Both the position numbers and the translations under genes were made by a program. 43,934 nt of DNA, taken from NCBI RefSeq assembly GCF_002160515.1, contig NZ_NFKS01000026.1:1-43934 (forward strand). The letters run 5' to 3'. Of the stretch, positions 16,636-25,036 are shown one piece after another (within the stretch, counting starts at the first letter, position 1; each line of letters opens with the position of its first letter). The notes beneath the pieces are model-generated. The model saw only the letters and a program-made list of their open reading frames with translations. It made no database searches and was not told the DNA's origin. Origin of the DNA: Anaeromassilibacillus sp. An172 (GTDB taxonomy: Bacteria > Bacillota > Clostridia > Oscillospirales > Acutalibacteraceae).

Positions 16636-17076
16636 ATGACAAAATTCACATCTAAAAATATATGCGAAACTGAACGAATCGGAGAAGAGATAGGAAAAAA
16701 GCTTAAAGGCACTGAGGTAATTGCTCTTTACGGCGGTTTGGGAATGGGAAAAACCGCTTTGACGAGAGGAATTGCCAAGGGCGCCGGATGCGGGGATTGT
16801 GTTTCAAGTCCTACATTCGCCATTGTAAACGAATACAGAGGCAGATTTAAAATTTATCACTTTGATATGTACCGTATTGATGGCTGGGATGACCTGTATT
16901 CTATCGGATTTTTTGACTATCTTGAAAACGGTGTGCTTATTATTGAATGGAGCGAAAATATTGAAGCTGTTCTTCCTGAGAATTGCATTAGAATAAAAAT
17001 CCAAGAGGGAAGCACGGAAAACTCAAGAATTTTTACCATAGAAGGGGAGGACTTTCTTGAAAGTTCTTGCAATTGA
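16636..17076 (+). CDS. tsaE: tRNA t6A biosynthesis ATPase TsaE
   Basis: A 146-residue P-loop protein. Walker A is 'GGLGMGKTAL' (about 35-44), followed by the TsaE signatures 'VSSPTFAIVNEYRG', 'IYHFDMYRI' and 'VLIIEWSENIE'. It drives the TsaB-TsaD-TsaE complex that transfers threonylcarbamoyl to A37 of ANN-decoding tRNAs. It starts one nucleotide after the fhs stop and overlaps tsaB by 20 nt, an arrangement that suggests translational coupling. tsaD and tsaC are not in the window. Confidence 0.95.
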   Translation: MTKFTSKNICETERIGEEIGKKLKGTEVIALYGGLGMGKTALTRGIAKGAGCGDCVSSPTFAIVNEYRGRFKIYHFDMYRIDGWDDLYSIGFFDYLENGVLIIEWSENIEAVLPENCIRIKIQEGSTENSRIFTIEGEDFLESSCN

Positions 17077-17767
17077 TACATCGGCGTCGCCTGCATCTGC
17101 GGCGCTGGTTGAAAACCAAAAAATTATAGGCGAATTTTTTATAAACACAAAACTTACCCACAGTCAGACTATTATGCCTATGGTTGAGTCACTTTTAAAC
17201 TGCTGTGAAACCAAGCTTGAGGATGTTGATGTTTTGGCGGTTTCCGCAGGCCCCGGCTCATTTACAGGAATAAGAATCGGAATTGCGGCAATTAAGGGAA
17301 TGGCTTATGGTGCAGAGAAAAAATGCGTGCCTGTTTCAACCCTTGAGGCTATGGCATATTGCCACCTTTATCACAACGGCATTGTATGCTCTGTTATGGA
17401 TGCAAGGTGCAATCAGGTTTATAATGGTTTGTTTCGTGTGGAAAACGGCAAGGTTATAAGACTTTGTCCGGACAGGGCGATTTCCATTGACGACCTTATA
17501 AAGGAACTGGAAAACGTCCATGAAAATATTATACTTGTAGGCGACGGAGCAGAACTTTGCAATAAGGCCATGGCGCAGACGCCGGTGTGCGCACAGCTTG
17601 CTCCATTTAATGTAAGATTTCAAAATGCTTCGGCTGTTGCTTTTGCCGCAGAAATTCAGGCACTTGAGGGTAAAACAATAAGCTCAAAGGAGCTTATGCC
17701 TGTTTATCTGAGATTACCTCAGGCAGAAAGAGAGCTGAAAAAGAAGCAGGAAGCTAAAAATAGCTGA
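17057..17767 (+). CDS. tsaB: tRNA t6A biosynthesis protein TsaB
   Basis: A 236-residue ASKHA-fold protein, the scaffold partner of TsaD. The N-terminus 'KVLAIDTSASPASAALVE', the motif 'HSQTIMPMVESLL' and 'AVSAGPGSFTGIRIGIAAIKG' are characteristic. Translation starts at TTG 17057 within the tsaE reading frame, behind GGGGAGG at 17044-17050. It is the last t6A gene of the run; the GMP synthase gene follows after 33 nt and is probably cotranscribed. No rimI gene lies next to it, unlike many Firmicutes. Confidence 0.94.
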   Translation: MKVLAIDTSASPASAALVENQKIIGEFFINTKLTHSQTIMPMVESLLNCCETKLEDVDVLAVSAGPGSFTGIRIGIAAIKGMAYGAEKKCVPVSTLEAMAYCHLYHNGIVCSVMDARCNQVYNGLFRVENGKVIRLCPDRAISIDDLIKELENVHENIILVGDGAELCNKAMAQTPVCAQLAPFNVRFQNASAVAFAAEIQALEGKTISSKELMPVYLRLPQAERELKKKQEAKNS

Positions 17768-17800
17768 AATTTTAAATTTTAAAATCAGCAGGAGGAAAAA

Positions 17801-19105
17801 ATGAAGCAGGACATGATTGTTATTTTGGATTTGGGCAGCACAAAAAACACAAACCTTGCACGTGATATCCGTGCTCTCGGTGTTTACAGCGAGATTTATC
17901 CGCACGATATCACAGCGGCAGAGCTTAAAGCCCTTCCAAATGTTAAAGGCGTTATCATCAACGGCGGTGTAAACAATGTAGTTGACGGCGTAGCTATTGA
18001 TGTAAACAAAGAGATTTATTCAGTAGATGTACCTTTCCTGGCAGTTGACCACATCAAAGCAGACTGTTCAAAGCTTGATAAGTGGCCTGAGGACGAAGCA
18101 GAGTATCAGAAAATTCTTAAGGATTTTGTATTCGATATCTGCGGAGCAGCTAAGAATTGGAATATGAAAAACTTTATCGACGACCAGGTTGAGCTTATCA
18201 GACGTCAGGTTGGCGATAAAAAGGTATTGCTTGCACTTTCCGGCGGCGTTGACAGCTCTGTTGTTGCCGCTTTGCTTATAAAGGCTATAGGCAATAATCT
18301 GGTTTGCGTTCATGTAAACCACGGACTTATGAGAAAGAACGAGTCTGAAAGCGTTGTTTCAGTATTTAAAGACCAGATGAAAGCAAACCTCATCTATGTT
18401 GATGCAACTGAAAGATTTTTAACAAAGCTTGAAAACGTTGCTGACCCTGAGCAGAAGAGAAAGATTATCGGTGCAGAGTTCATCAGAGTTTTTGAGGAAG
18501 AGGCAAGAAAGCTTTCCGATATCGACTTCTTGGGACAGGGTACAATCTATCCTGATATCATCGAAAGCGGAACTAAGACAGTTAAGGCTGTTAAATCCCA
18601 CCACAATGTTGGAGGTTTGCCGGAGGATTTGAAGTTTGAGCTTGTAGAGCCATTGAAGCAGCTCTTTAAGGACGAGGTTCGTGCCTGCGGCGTTGAGCTT
18701 GGACTTCCACACAATATGGTTTATCGTCAGCCATTCCCAGGCCCGGGACTTGGCGTAAGATGCCTCGGAGCTATCACAAGAGAACGTCTTGAGGCTGTTA
18801 GAGAGTCAGACGCAATTTTGAGAGAAGAATTTGAAAAGGCTGGCCTTGACAAGAAGGTATGGCAGTACTTTACAATCGTTCCTGACTTCAAGTCAGTAGG
18901 CGTAAGAGATAACGCAAGATGCTTTGACTATCCGGTTATCATCAGAGCTGTAAACACAGTTGACGCAATGAGCGCAACAATAGAAGAGCTGGACTGGCCT
19001 ATTCTCCACAAGATTACAGACAGAATTTTGAAGGAAGTAAAGAACGTAAACAGAGTATGCTACGACCTCTCACCGAAGCCAACAGCTACTATTGAATGGG
19101 AATAA
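17801..19105 (+). CDS. guaA: GMP synthase with degenerate, catalytically incomplete glutaminase domain
   Basis: A 434-residue homologue of GMP synthase, about 80-90 residues shorter than the usual 510-525. The ATP-pyrophosphatase and dimerisation parts are intact: SGGVDSS (147-153), 'LGQGTIYPDIIESG', 'KSHHNVGG', 'FPGPGLGVRCLGAITRERL' and the C-terminal 'YDLSPKPTATIEWE'. The N-terminal class I amidotransferase domain keeps its first strands and helices (to about residue 80, 'VPFLAVDH'), but the nucleophile elbow (normally GICYG) and everything up to the His-Glu motif are missing; the chain resumes at about 105 with 'LKDFVFDICG'. It should convert XMP to GMP only with free ammonia or a separate glutaminase. 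The frame is open and codons are well biased, so it is not a pseudogene. AGGAGG precedes the ATG. Confidence 0.9.
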   Translation: MKQDMIVILDLGSTKNTNLARDIRALGVYSEIYPHDITAAELKALPNVKGVIINGGVNNVVDGVAIDVNKEIYSVDVPFLAVDHIKADCSKLDKWPEDEAEYQKILKDFVFDICGAAKNWNMKNFIDDQVELIRRQVGDKKVLLALSGGVDSSVVAALLIKAIGNNLVCVHVNHGLMRKNESESVVSVFKDQMKANLIYVDATERFLTKLENVADPEQKRKIIGAEFIRVFEEEARKLSDIDFLGQGTIYPDIIESGTKTVKAVKSHHNVGGLPEDLKFELVEPLKQLFKDEVRACGVELGLPHNMVYRQPFPGPGLGVRCLGAITRERLEAVRESDAILREEFEKAGLDKKVWQYFTIVPDFKSVGVRDNARCFDYPVIIRAVNTVDAMSATIEELDWPILHKITDRILKEVKNVNRVCYDLSPKPTATIEWE

Positions 19106-19133
19106 TATTAAATAAAAGTTAATATTTAAAGGT

Positions 19134-19178
19134 AAAAGGATGTTATTAACTGTGATGTTAATAGCATCCTTTTTATTT
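19134..19178 (+). terminator. Terminator after the GMP synthase gene
   Basis: AAAAGGATG (19134-19142) pairs with CATCCTTTTT (19165-19174), and the inner GTTATTAAC/GTTAATAG part extends the stem. TATTTTGG follows. Confidence 0.85.
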
Positions 19179-19550
19179 TGGAATAATTATAATAAAACGT
19201 AAGTAAAATAAAACATGATATAAAAATTTGATTTGATATTAAAGATTAAATTTAAAGTACAGTTAAATAAGCGTTTTATCGGGATTTTATGAATTATATG
19301 TATGAAAAAATTATATATTGTAAAATTCTTAGTGGCTAATTAAAAGTATTGATAATAAAATTTGAAATATTAAGTTTGATTTTTTGAATATATTTATATT
19401 TTATAGTTATGTTATATTGCTTTTTAAGCTTAAAATCTAAAACACAAATAAAACAATAGTTATGACAATTGTTATTTACAAAGTGATTTTTCTGTGATAA
19501 ACTGGTAATCACCGTAAAATTACAGGAATTATTAGATGAGGAGCAAAATT
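19179..19550. other. AT-rich intergenic region without a gene
   Basis: About 370 nt of very AT-rich sequence separates the terminator from the acyltransferase gene. I found no open frame with a ribosome binding site and no RNA gene. The only supported element is a promoter near its end: TTTACA (19475-19480), 17 nt, TAAACT (19498-19503). The base composition is lower in G+C than its surroundings and continues into the first 400 nt of the next gene, which could mark a younger acquisition. Confidence 0.6.
19475..19503 (+). promoter_or_regulatory. Candidate promoter of the AlgI/AlgX-like pair
   Basis: TTTACA and TAAACT with a 17-nt spacer, about 48 nt before the ATG at 19551. Confidence 0.5.
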
Positions 19551-21020
19551 ATGGGGTTTACTACGCAAATATTTTTATTTGTATTTTTTCCGATATGTTT
19601 ATTGCCCTATATTATTATAGACAGAATTTCTGCTATAAAAAGTATTAGTTGGATATTTGAAAAGTTGCGTGTAAAGGATATAATTATTATTGTTTTTAGT
19701 TTAGGATTTTATATGTGGTCATCTGTTAATGACCTATTTAGATTGCTATTGTATATTTTTATTGTTTATTTATTTGGATATTTGATTCAAGCAATAAAAA
19801 CGAAAAAAGTAAATCTCAGAAAAAGTATCTCCTTAGGCATAATTCCTTTGGTAATTGCAGTTTTATTTGTAATATTTAATTTGGTTTATTTTAACTATAT
19901 GACTTTCCTTGTGGATTGCTGGAATATGATGTCCGGAAGCTATGTGCTTGTAAACTCTTTGGTTGCTCCTATCGGCATATCGTTTATCACATTTTCGGCG
20001 ATTTCGTATTTTACCGACATTTATCGAGGACATGCAACATCAGGAAGTCTTATTGACTGTTTGTTATATATATCATTTTTCCCTAAGGTTATTTCCGGTC
20101 CTATTGTTTTGTGGAAAGATTTTCAGGGACAAATTAAAACCAGAGCTATGTCATTAAATTTAAGCACAGACGGATTAAATAGAATAATGATAGGATTTGC
20201 TAAAAAGGTTATTTTAGCTGATTCTTTCGGAGCATGTTTAAACGAAATTCCCATAGATAAAATGGATCAAATTACCGCTTTCGGTACCTTGATTTTATAT
20301 ATGCTTCAAATTTATTACGATTTTTCCGGATACTCCGATATTGCAATAGGTATTGCTAAAATCTTTGGTTTTGAGTTTAAAGAAAACTTTAACTTCCCTT
20401 ATCGCTCTACTTCAATTTCAGAATTTTGGAGACGCTGGCATATTTCCTTGGGTACATGGTTTAGAGAATACGTGTATATTCCAATGGGAGGAAGCCGCAG
20501 AGGACAGTGGAGAACACTGCGCAATTTAGCAGTTGTTTTTGCTCTTACCGGTATTTGGCATGGCGCAGGCTGGAATTATATACTTTGGGGAGGAATAAAC
20601 GCTGCATTTGCCGTGGTGGAACGTGTGATTCAGAAAAAGAAATTCTATATCAAGACGCCTAAGGCTATTAAATATATAATAACTATGATAGTTGTACTGA
20701 TGTTTTGGCAGTTGTTTAAATTCCAGGATTTTGCAGATATCGGAATGGTATTTAACGCATTGTTTGGAAATGTTCCGGCGGATACCCTTTCCTATAACTG
20801 GATGTACTACTTCGATACCCAGATTATTTTCTTTACTGTAATAGGAATTTTAGGCTCAACCTTGCTGGGTTCTCCAAAAATAATTGCATGGTATAATAAA
20901 GCAGTTTCTACAAAAACCGGATATTTGATTCAGGAGCTTGTATTGCTTGCTGTTTTTGTTGTTGCGATTTTATTTATGGTGAATTCCACATATAGTCCGT
21001 TTATTTATTTTCAGTACTGA
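19551..21020 (+). CDS. MBOAT-family O-acyltransferase (AlgI/DltB-like)
   Basis: A 489-residue polytopic membrane protein with about ten hydrophobic helices. It carries the MBOAT core: 'ISFITFSAISYFTDIYRG', 'FFPKVISGPIV', 'YDFSGYSDIAIGIAKIFGF', 'NFPYRSTSISEFWRRWHISLG' (in part) and 'LTGIWHGAGWNYILWGG', the last holding the invariant catalytic histidine. AlgI-type proteins pass acetyl groups across the membrane to an extracellular acetyltransferase that modifies polysaccharide. I chose the ATG at 19551 because GAGGAG lies seven nucleotides before it; an ATG at 19536 overlaps that site. The next gene, 17 nt downstream, encodes the AlgX-like partner. The polymer modified is unknown. Confidence 0.93.
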   Translation: MGFTTQIFLFVFFPICLLPYIIIDRISAIKSISWIFEKLRVKDIIIIVFSLGFYMWSSVNDLFRLLLYIFIVYLFGYLIQAIKTKKVNLRKSISLGIIPLVIAVLFVIFNLVYFNYMTFLVDCWNMMSGSYVLVNSLVAPIGISFITFSAISYFTDIYRGHATSGSLIDCLLYISFFPKVISGPIVLWKDFQGQIKTRAMSLNLSTDGLNRIMIGFAKKVILADSFGACLNEIPIDKMDQITAFGTLILYMLQIYYDFSGYSDIAIGIAKIFGFEFKENFNFPYRSTSISEFWRRWHISLGTWFREYVYIPMGGSRRGQWRTLRNLAVVFALTGIWHGAGWNYILWGGINAAFAVVERVIQKKKFYIKTPKAIKYIITMIVVLMFWQLFKFQDFADIGMVFNALFGNVPADTLSYNWMYYFDTQIIFFTVIGILGSTLLGSPKIIAWYNKAVSTKTGYLIQELVLLAVFVVAILFMVNSTYSPFIYFQY

Positions 21021-21037
21021 TTGTAAAGGAGACGCCG

Positions 21038-22441
21038 ATGAATTTAATAAAGATTTTTACAGCAATTATTTTTTCTCTTATTATACTTGTTCCTGCCGTT
21101 ACTTTTAATTTTACACCAAATACGGCTTCTGTTATTGACAATAGAATGTTGGCGGAAAATCCTTTTTCACAGGGTCCCTATGAAGACAGCGATGAATTTA
21201 CAGCGGCTGTGGAAAGTTATGTAAATGATAGAATCGGACTTCGTGACGAAATGATACTTGCTTATACTGTGTTAAACGATAAATTATTCGGAAAGATGGT
21301 GCATCCTAATTACACATATGGAAAGGACGGTTATGTATTCGGACAGGGTCTTTCCACTGTAGAGGACGGATATTATCTTTACCATGAGGCTTTTGCCGAT
21401 ATGATAGAGGATCTTCAGGAGTATTGCGAAGCGAGAGATATACCTTTCCTTTTTGTTTTAAATCCTGCAAAACCTGCCGTACTGACAGAATACATTCCAA
21501 GCGGAATAAATTACGGCCGCTCATGGCTGGATGAATTTTTTGATGCTTTGGATGAGCGTGGCATAAGATACTTAGACAACACCGTAACCCTTAGAGAAAA
21601 AACAGAAGAGGGAGAGGTTGTTTTTAATCAAAAGTATGACGCAAACCACTGGAATGATTTGGGTGCATATTACGGTACAAATGCAATTTTACAGGAATTA
21701 CAGGAGGATTTTCCGGAAATAGAGTTAAATGATATTGAGGACTTTACCGTTTCGGAAGTGCTTCAAACATCATTGCCTGTTTCACAGTTTCCTATAGACG
21801 AACTGATTCCCGAAATTGAAATAGACTTAGATAAGCTGATAAATAATACTGAACTGTTTAAAGAGGAAATTGAAATGGACCCATCTTATCAAACTTTTGG
21901 ATATTATGAAAACCCCGAGAAAATCGAAGATGGTTCCCCCAGCGCACTTGTTTTCCAGGGCAGCTATATGAATAATTACGGCTATAAGTATCTGGAAAAT
22001 GCCTTTGGTGAATATGTATACGTACACGACTATCAGAATGTTTTTGATTTGGATTATTACTTTAATATCTTTAAACCTGACTGCGTAATTTTTGAAATGG
22101 CGGAGTACACTTTTTCAGATATTTATTTTGAGTATGATAAGATGATGGAACTGGACATGAACCCTACAATTTCTGAAATAGAGTCTTGGGGACTGTCTGA
22201 AGATTGGCAGGTATTAGATACTGAAGATATATATGTTGAAAACAAAGAGGAGCTTACAAGAATTTTCTGGGATACCGACGATGTATTCCAATATGTTTGG
22301 ATTACATTAGACGGTAAAGAATACGATATGATAGAAACAGAAACCGGCTATGAGCTAACGCTGTTGACAGAAAATTATAGTTCAGATATGAATATAGAAA
22401 TAATAGCCTACGACGGAAGCTCAATAATTATTTATCAATAA
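21038..22441 (+). CDS. AlgX/DHHW-type SGNH acyltransferase partner, secreted or anchored
   Basis: A 467-residue protein with an N-terminal signal or anchor helix (4-25). The segment 'FTAAVESYVNDRIGLRDEMILAYTVLNDKLFG' (in part) followed by 'YGKDGYVFGQ' is the hallmark of the AlgJ/AlgX/DHHW family. 'YDANHWNDLGAYYGTN' supplies the Asp-x-x-His pair of an SGNH hydrolase; 'LVFQGSYMNNYGYKYLENAF' sits where the nucleophile serine is expected, but as QGSY rather than GDSF. A C-terminal domain of about 90 residues looks beta-rich. With the MBOAT protein upstream it should complete O-acetylation of a surface polysaccharide. The AAAGGAG site is well spaced, and a strong terminator follows. Confidence 0.85.
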   Translation: MNLIKIFTAIIFSLIILVPAVTFNFTPNTASVIDNRMLAENPFSQGPYEDSDEFTAAVESYVNDRIGLRDEMILAYTVLNDKLFGKMVHPNYTYGKDGYVFGQGLSTVEDGYYLYHEAFADMIEDLQEYCEARDIPFLFVLNPAKPAVLTEYIPSGINYGRSWLDEFFDALDERGIRYLDNTVTLREKTEEGEVVFNQKYDANHWNDLGAYYGTNAILQELQEDFPEIELNDIEDFTVSEVLQTSLPVSQFPIDELIPEIEIDLDKLINNTELFKEEIEMDPSYQTFGYYENPEKIEDGSPSALVFQGSYMNNYGYKYLENAFGEYVYVHDYQNVFDLDYYFNIFKPDCVIFEMAEYTFSDIYFEYDKMMELDMNPTISEIESWGLSEDWQVLDTEDIYVENKEELTRIFWDTDDVFQYVWITLDGKEYDMIETETGYELTLLTENYSSDMNIEIIAYDGSSIIIYQ

Positions 22442-22449
22442 TCGTAAAG

Positions 22450-22490
22450 AAGATGTTGTCTGAATATTACAGACAGCATCTTTTTTGTTT
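22450..22490 (+). terminator. Terminator of the acylation pair
   Basis: AAGATGTTGTCTG (22450-22462) pairs with CAGACAGCATCTT (22470-22482) with one G-U pair, followed by TTTTGTTTT. Confidence 0.92.
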
Positions 22491-22510
22491 TTATGAATAC
22501 ATTTTGTCTA

Positions 22511-22539
22511 TTGAAGCCTAAAATTAAATATGATAAAAT
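22511..22539 (+). promoter_or_regulatory. Promoter before the DUF1835-type gene
   Basis: TTGAAG (22511-22516), 17 nt, TAAAAT (22534-22539), about 58 nt before the start codon. Confidence 0.6.
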
Positions 22540-22597
22540 CGTATTATAATTTGATTCGTTTTATCGATTTTGTGTACAGGTAATAAAGGTGATTTTT

Positions 22598-23551
22598 ATG
22601 GTCGAAGTTGTGTTTAGTGAGAGTGCAGGGGGAAGCCTTGGGTTTGCTGCTATCAATAACAAACATATGGGCGGCGTCAGCACTGCTATAATTGCAGACG
22701 AGCAGGATAGCTTGCCGAATCAGGAGAAAATAGAAAAGATAATCAGGGAACAGGAAGAAAAAGAACGGATAAACTGGGAGAGCGCTGTTCCTCTCAACAT
22801 AAAGCAAAGAGATATTCTTTGTTTTCCTCTGGCTCTCAGTTTTGGCAATATTGATGAGGGTGGAATTGGAAAGCAAAGGGAAGAGGCTCTAAACAGGCTT
22901 TTTAGCATTTATCCGGATGAGGTAAAAGGAGCTTCACAGGAGATGATAAAGAGCTCTGAGAAAAACTTAATAGAGCTGATTTCCCGTGCGGAAAAAGGTG
23001 AAGAAATTCGTGTTTGGACAAGCGATACGCCTGACGAGGCATGTGGTATTTGCTGGATGATAGAACAGCTAAAGCCTGTAGGCTTTGAAAATCTGAATAT
23101 CACCTGTGTAAAGCTTCCGGACTTTCATGTTATGCCTGACGGCACTGCTGCGATATATTCAAGCTGGGGAGAGGTTTCTCCTCATCAGTGGGGACATTTG
23201 GCTAAGCTTGGGAAAAAGCTTCCTGCTGATTATATGTATGGATTGTCTTTAAGGTGGCAGAAGCTGCAAAAGGAGAATTCTGTACTGAGGGCTGTATTTA
23301 ATCATCAGCTTGTCAGTGTTTCAGAAAACTTTTATGATGACTTTATTATCAAAGAGATTGATGCTCAGGAAAAGGAGTTTATGGAGGCTCAGGTTATCGG
23401 AAATGTTTTGGGTGAATACGCCTTTGGTATAGGGGACGGTCTTATTGCCCTGAGAATAGAAGAGTTTATCAAAAACGGTATGATTGAGACTGTTACCAAG
23501 GCGGACAGCGGCGATGTTTCCTATTACAGAATGTTGAGAAAGTGTTATTAA
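22598..23551 (+). CDS. DUF1835/DUF3658-type protein, function unknown
   Basis: A 317-residue cytosolic protein. The opening 'VEVVFSESAGGSLGFA' is the typical start of DUF1835 proteins, and the middle 'IRVWTSDTPDEACGICWMIEQL' (in part) followed by 'LPDFHV' fits the same family. The last third (IKEIDAQEKEFMEAQVIG and later) matches the DUF3658 pattern in outline. I use the ATG at 22598 with AAAGGTG six nucleotides upstream; an in-frame GTG at 22589 lies within that site. The next gene follows after 15 nt and is probably cotranscribed. No biochemical function is known to me. Confidence 0.7.
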   Translation: MVEVVFSESAGGSLGFAAINNKHMGGVSTAIIADEQDSLPNQEKIEKIIREQEEKERINWESAVPLNIKQRDILCFPLALSFGNIDEGGIGKQREEALNRLFSIYPDEVKGASQEMIKSSEKNLIELISRAEKGEEIRVWTSDTPDEACGICWMIEQLKPVGFENLNITCVKLPDFHVMPDGTAAIYSSWGEVSPHQWGHLAKLGKKLPADYMYGLSLRWQKLQKENSVLRAVFNHQLVSVSENFYDDFIIKEIDAQEKEFMEAQVIGNVLGEYAFGIGDGLIALRIEEFIKNGMIETVTKADSGDVSYYRMLRKCY

Positions 23552-23566
23552 AACCGGAGGTCAGCT

Positions 23567-23914
23567 ATGAAAAAGTGGTACGATGAAGAATATGAATTTG
23601 AAATTGAAGTGACAGGCTTTCTACGTGGTGAAAGGACTGAACATTATTGCCGCAATGGTGAAGAGATAGGGGACAAGTACACCTGCACATATGGATGTCC
23701 TGTCAATAAGGACGGCTATGGAATTTGTTCAAAAACCATGATGATGCTTTATCCAATTATGGAGGCGGTAAGAAGCGGCGGAGACCTTACAAATATAGGC
23801 GGAAGCGGTGAATACTGCAAGGATATTGTTTGTCCTGACGGATGTGTTATGTTCCGTCTTACCGCAAAGAAATTGGGAAACGAAAATTTCTTCAAAGGCA
23901 GATTCTTTGAGTAA
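23567..23914 (+). CDS. TIGR04076-type small cysteine-rich protein
   Basis: A 115-residue protein with conserved-looking cysteines (CTYGCPVN, GICSKTM, EYCKDIVCPDGCVMF). The pattern 'G-x-C... L-x-P-x-x-x-A... GG... VCPDG-x-V-x-F' fits the TIGR04076 family of small proteins of unknown function found in anaerobes. It has no signal peptide. CGGAGGTC lies before the ATG. It follows the DUF1835-type gene closely and ends before a bidirectional terminator. The cysteines could bind a metal, but no standard zinc-ribbon or iron-sulfur spacing is evident. Confidence 0.6.
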   Translation: MKKWYDEEYEFEIEVTGFLRGERTEHYCRNGEEIGDKYTCTYGCPVNKDGYGICSKTMMMLYPIMEAVRSGGDLTNIGGSGEYCKDIVCPDGCVMFRLTAKKLGNENFFKGRFFE

Positions 23915-23934
23915 TTAAAAACGATTAAATGAGA

Positions 23935-23971
23935 AAATCCACATTAGAGCTGCTCTAAAGGTGGCTTTTAC
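23935..23971. terminator. Bidirectional terminator between convergent genes
   Basis: CCAC (23939-23942) and TTAGAG (23944-23949) pair with CTCTAA (23953-23958) and GTGG (23961-23964), with A-rich sequence on the left and TTTTACTT on the right. It separates the plus-strand TIGR04076-type gene from the minus-strand araC gene. Confidence 0.75.
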
Positions 23972-24820
23972 TTATTTCATTTTATTCTGATTTCTCCATT
24001 CTCTTGGAGAAATTCCGTATATGTTTTTAAATGCTCTTGAGAAGTGGAGGGAGTTGTCATAACCTACGGCTATTCCTATATCGTTTATGGAGAGCTGGGT
24101 TAGCTTTAAAAGCTCGGCGGCTTTTGACATTCGGTAGTTCAGCAAAAATTCCTGAGGTGTTTTGCCGACGCCCAGCTTAAAAATTTTTCCGAAATAGCTT
24201 CTGTTAAGTCCGCACACAGCGGCGATATCCTCAACACTTATATTGTTTTGATAGTTGTGTTCTACATAGTGTATGGCTTCGTGAATATAGAAATCTCTCA
24301 GCTGGCTTCCGCTGGATACTTTAAAGTCTGCGGCAGAACGGATAAGGTAATCAAGAAAAAGATAAAGATGTCCTATAATGTGAAATGGTGAGGAATCTGC
24401 ATGTTCTATTATGTACTGCATTTCGTTTACCATGTCGTCACGGAGCTCTTTTTTTCTTGCACGGTACACAGGTGAGTTTTGAGTGATTCCTGCGGCTTCA
24501 AGCATACCCTTTACACGGAGTCCGTCAAATTCCAGCCACAGGTATTCCCAGGGGATTTCGTTGTCGGCGATATAGGTTGTTATCTGATCGGGAAAAATCA
24601 TAAAGCCCTGCATACTTTTTATTGAATATGTCTGTGTAATTCCGTCTCTGTCCTGAGCCATTAAGGTGCCAACGCCTGACAGAACATAGTGAAAAAGAAA
24701 GTGGTTTCTTGCGGCAGGGCCGAAAGAATGGGAGGGGGAACACTGCTCTCTGCCGAATTGACACAGTCCCAGGTCGATGAAATTTTCAAGAGGAAAAATA
24801 GAAAAAATTAGATCACTCAT
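23972..24820 (-). CDS. AraC-family regulator of the divergent alpha-galactoside operon
   Basis: A 282-residue activator with an N-terminal cupin-like sugar-sensing domain (about 1-150: 'HFLFHYVLSGVGTLMA', 'GFMIFPDQITTYIADNEIPWEYLWLEF' in part) and a C-terminal pair of helix-turn-helix motifs (about 180-282: 'IAAVCGLNRSYFGKIFKLGVGKTPQEF' in part and 'IGIAVGYDNSLHFSRAFKNIYGISPREWR' in part). This is the layout of RafR/MsmR-type regulators. GGAGGGG lies eight nucleotides before the ATG. It is divergent from the transporter genes, and the shared region holds three CAAAATG repeats, one on each promoter. It probably activates the operon when alpha-galactosides are present and may repress itself. 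Confidence 0.92.
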   Translation of the reverse strand: MSDLIFSIFPLENFIDLGLCQFGREQCSPSHSFGPAARNHFLFHYVLSGVGTLMAQDRDGITQTYSIKSMQGFMIFPDQITTYIADNEIPWEYLWLEFDGLRVKGMLEAAGITQNSPVYRARKKELRDDMVNEMQYIIEHADSSPFHIIGHLYLFLDYLIRSAADFKVSSGSQLRDFYIHEAIHYVEHNYQNNISVEDIAAVCGLNRSYFGKIFKLGVGKTPQEFLLNYRMSKAAELLKLTQLSINDIGIAVGYDNSLHFSRAFKNIYGISPREWRNQNKMK

Positions 24821-24873
24821 TTAAAACCCCTCCACAAAAGTTGATGTTTTTTATATTATATCACGAAATATAC

Positions 24874-24974
24874 CAAAATGCGATATTATTTTAAAATACA
24901 GGGGTAAAAATCGCAAAATGATATAAAACATCATGATTCATGGTATTCAATGATAGCAAAATGGATGATATAAT
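24874..24974. promoter_or_regulatory. Divergent control region with three CAAAATG boxes and the operon promoter
   Basis: CAAAATG occurs in the same orientation at 24874-24880, 24914-24920 and 24957-24963, spaced 40 and 43 nt, close to four helical turns. Each is near GATA or ATATAA. The plus-strand promoter is TTCAAT (24946-24951), 17 nt, TATAAT (24969-24974), so the third box lies in its spacer. The first box lies about where the -35 of the minus-strand araC promoter (TATAAT complement near 24857) should be. Binding by the adjacent AraC protein is inference. Confidence 0.55.
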
Positions 24975-25036
24975 GTATACACACCAGGAAAACAATGAAT
25001 AGTCGTAAAAAAACATGTGAAAAAGGAGGAAATGTT

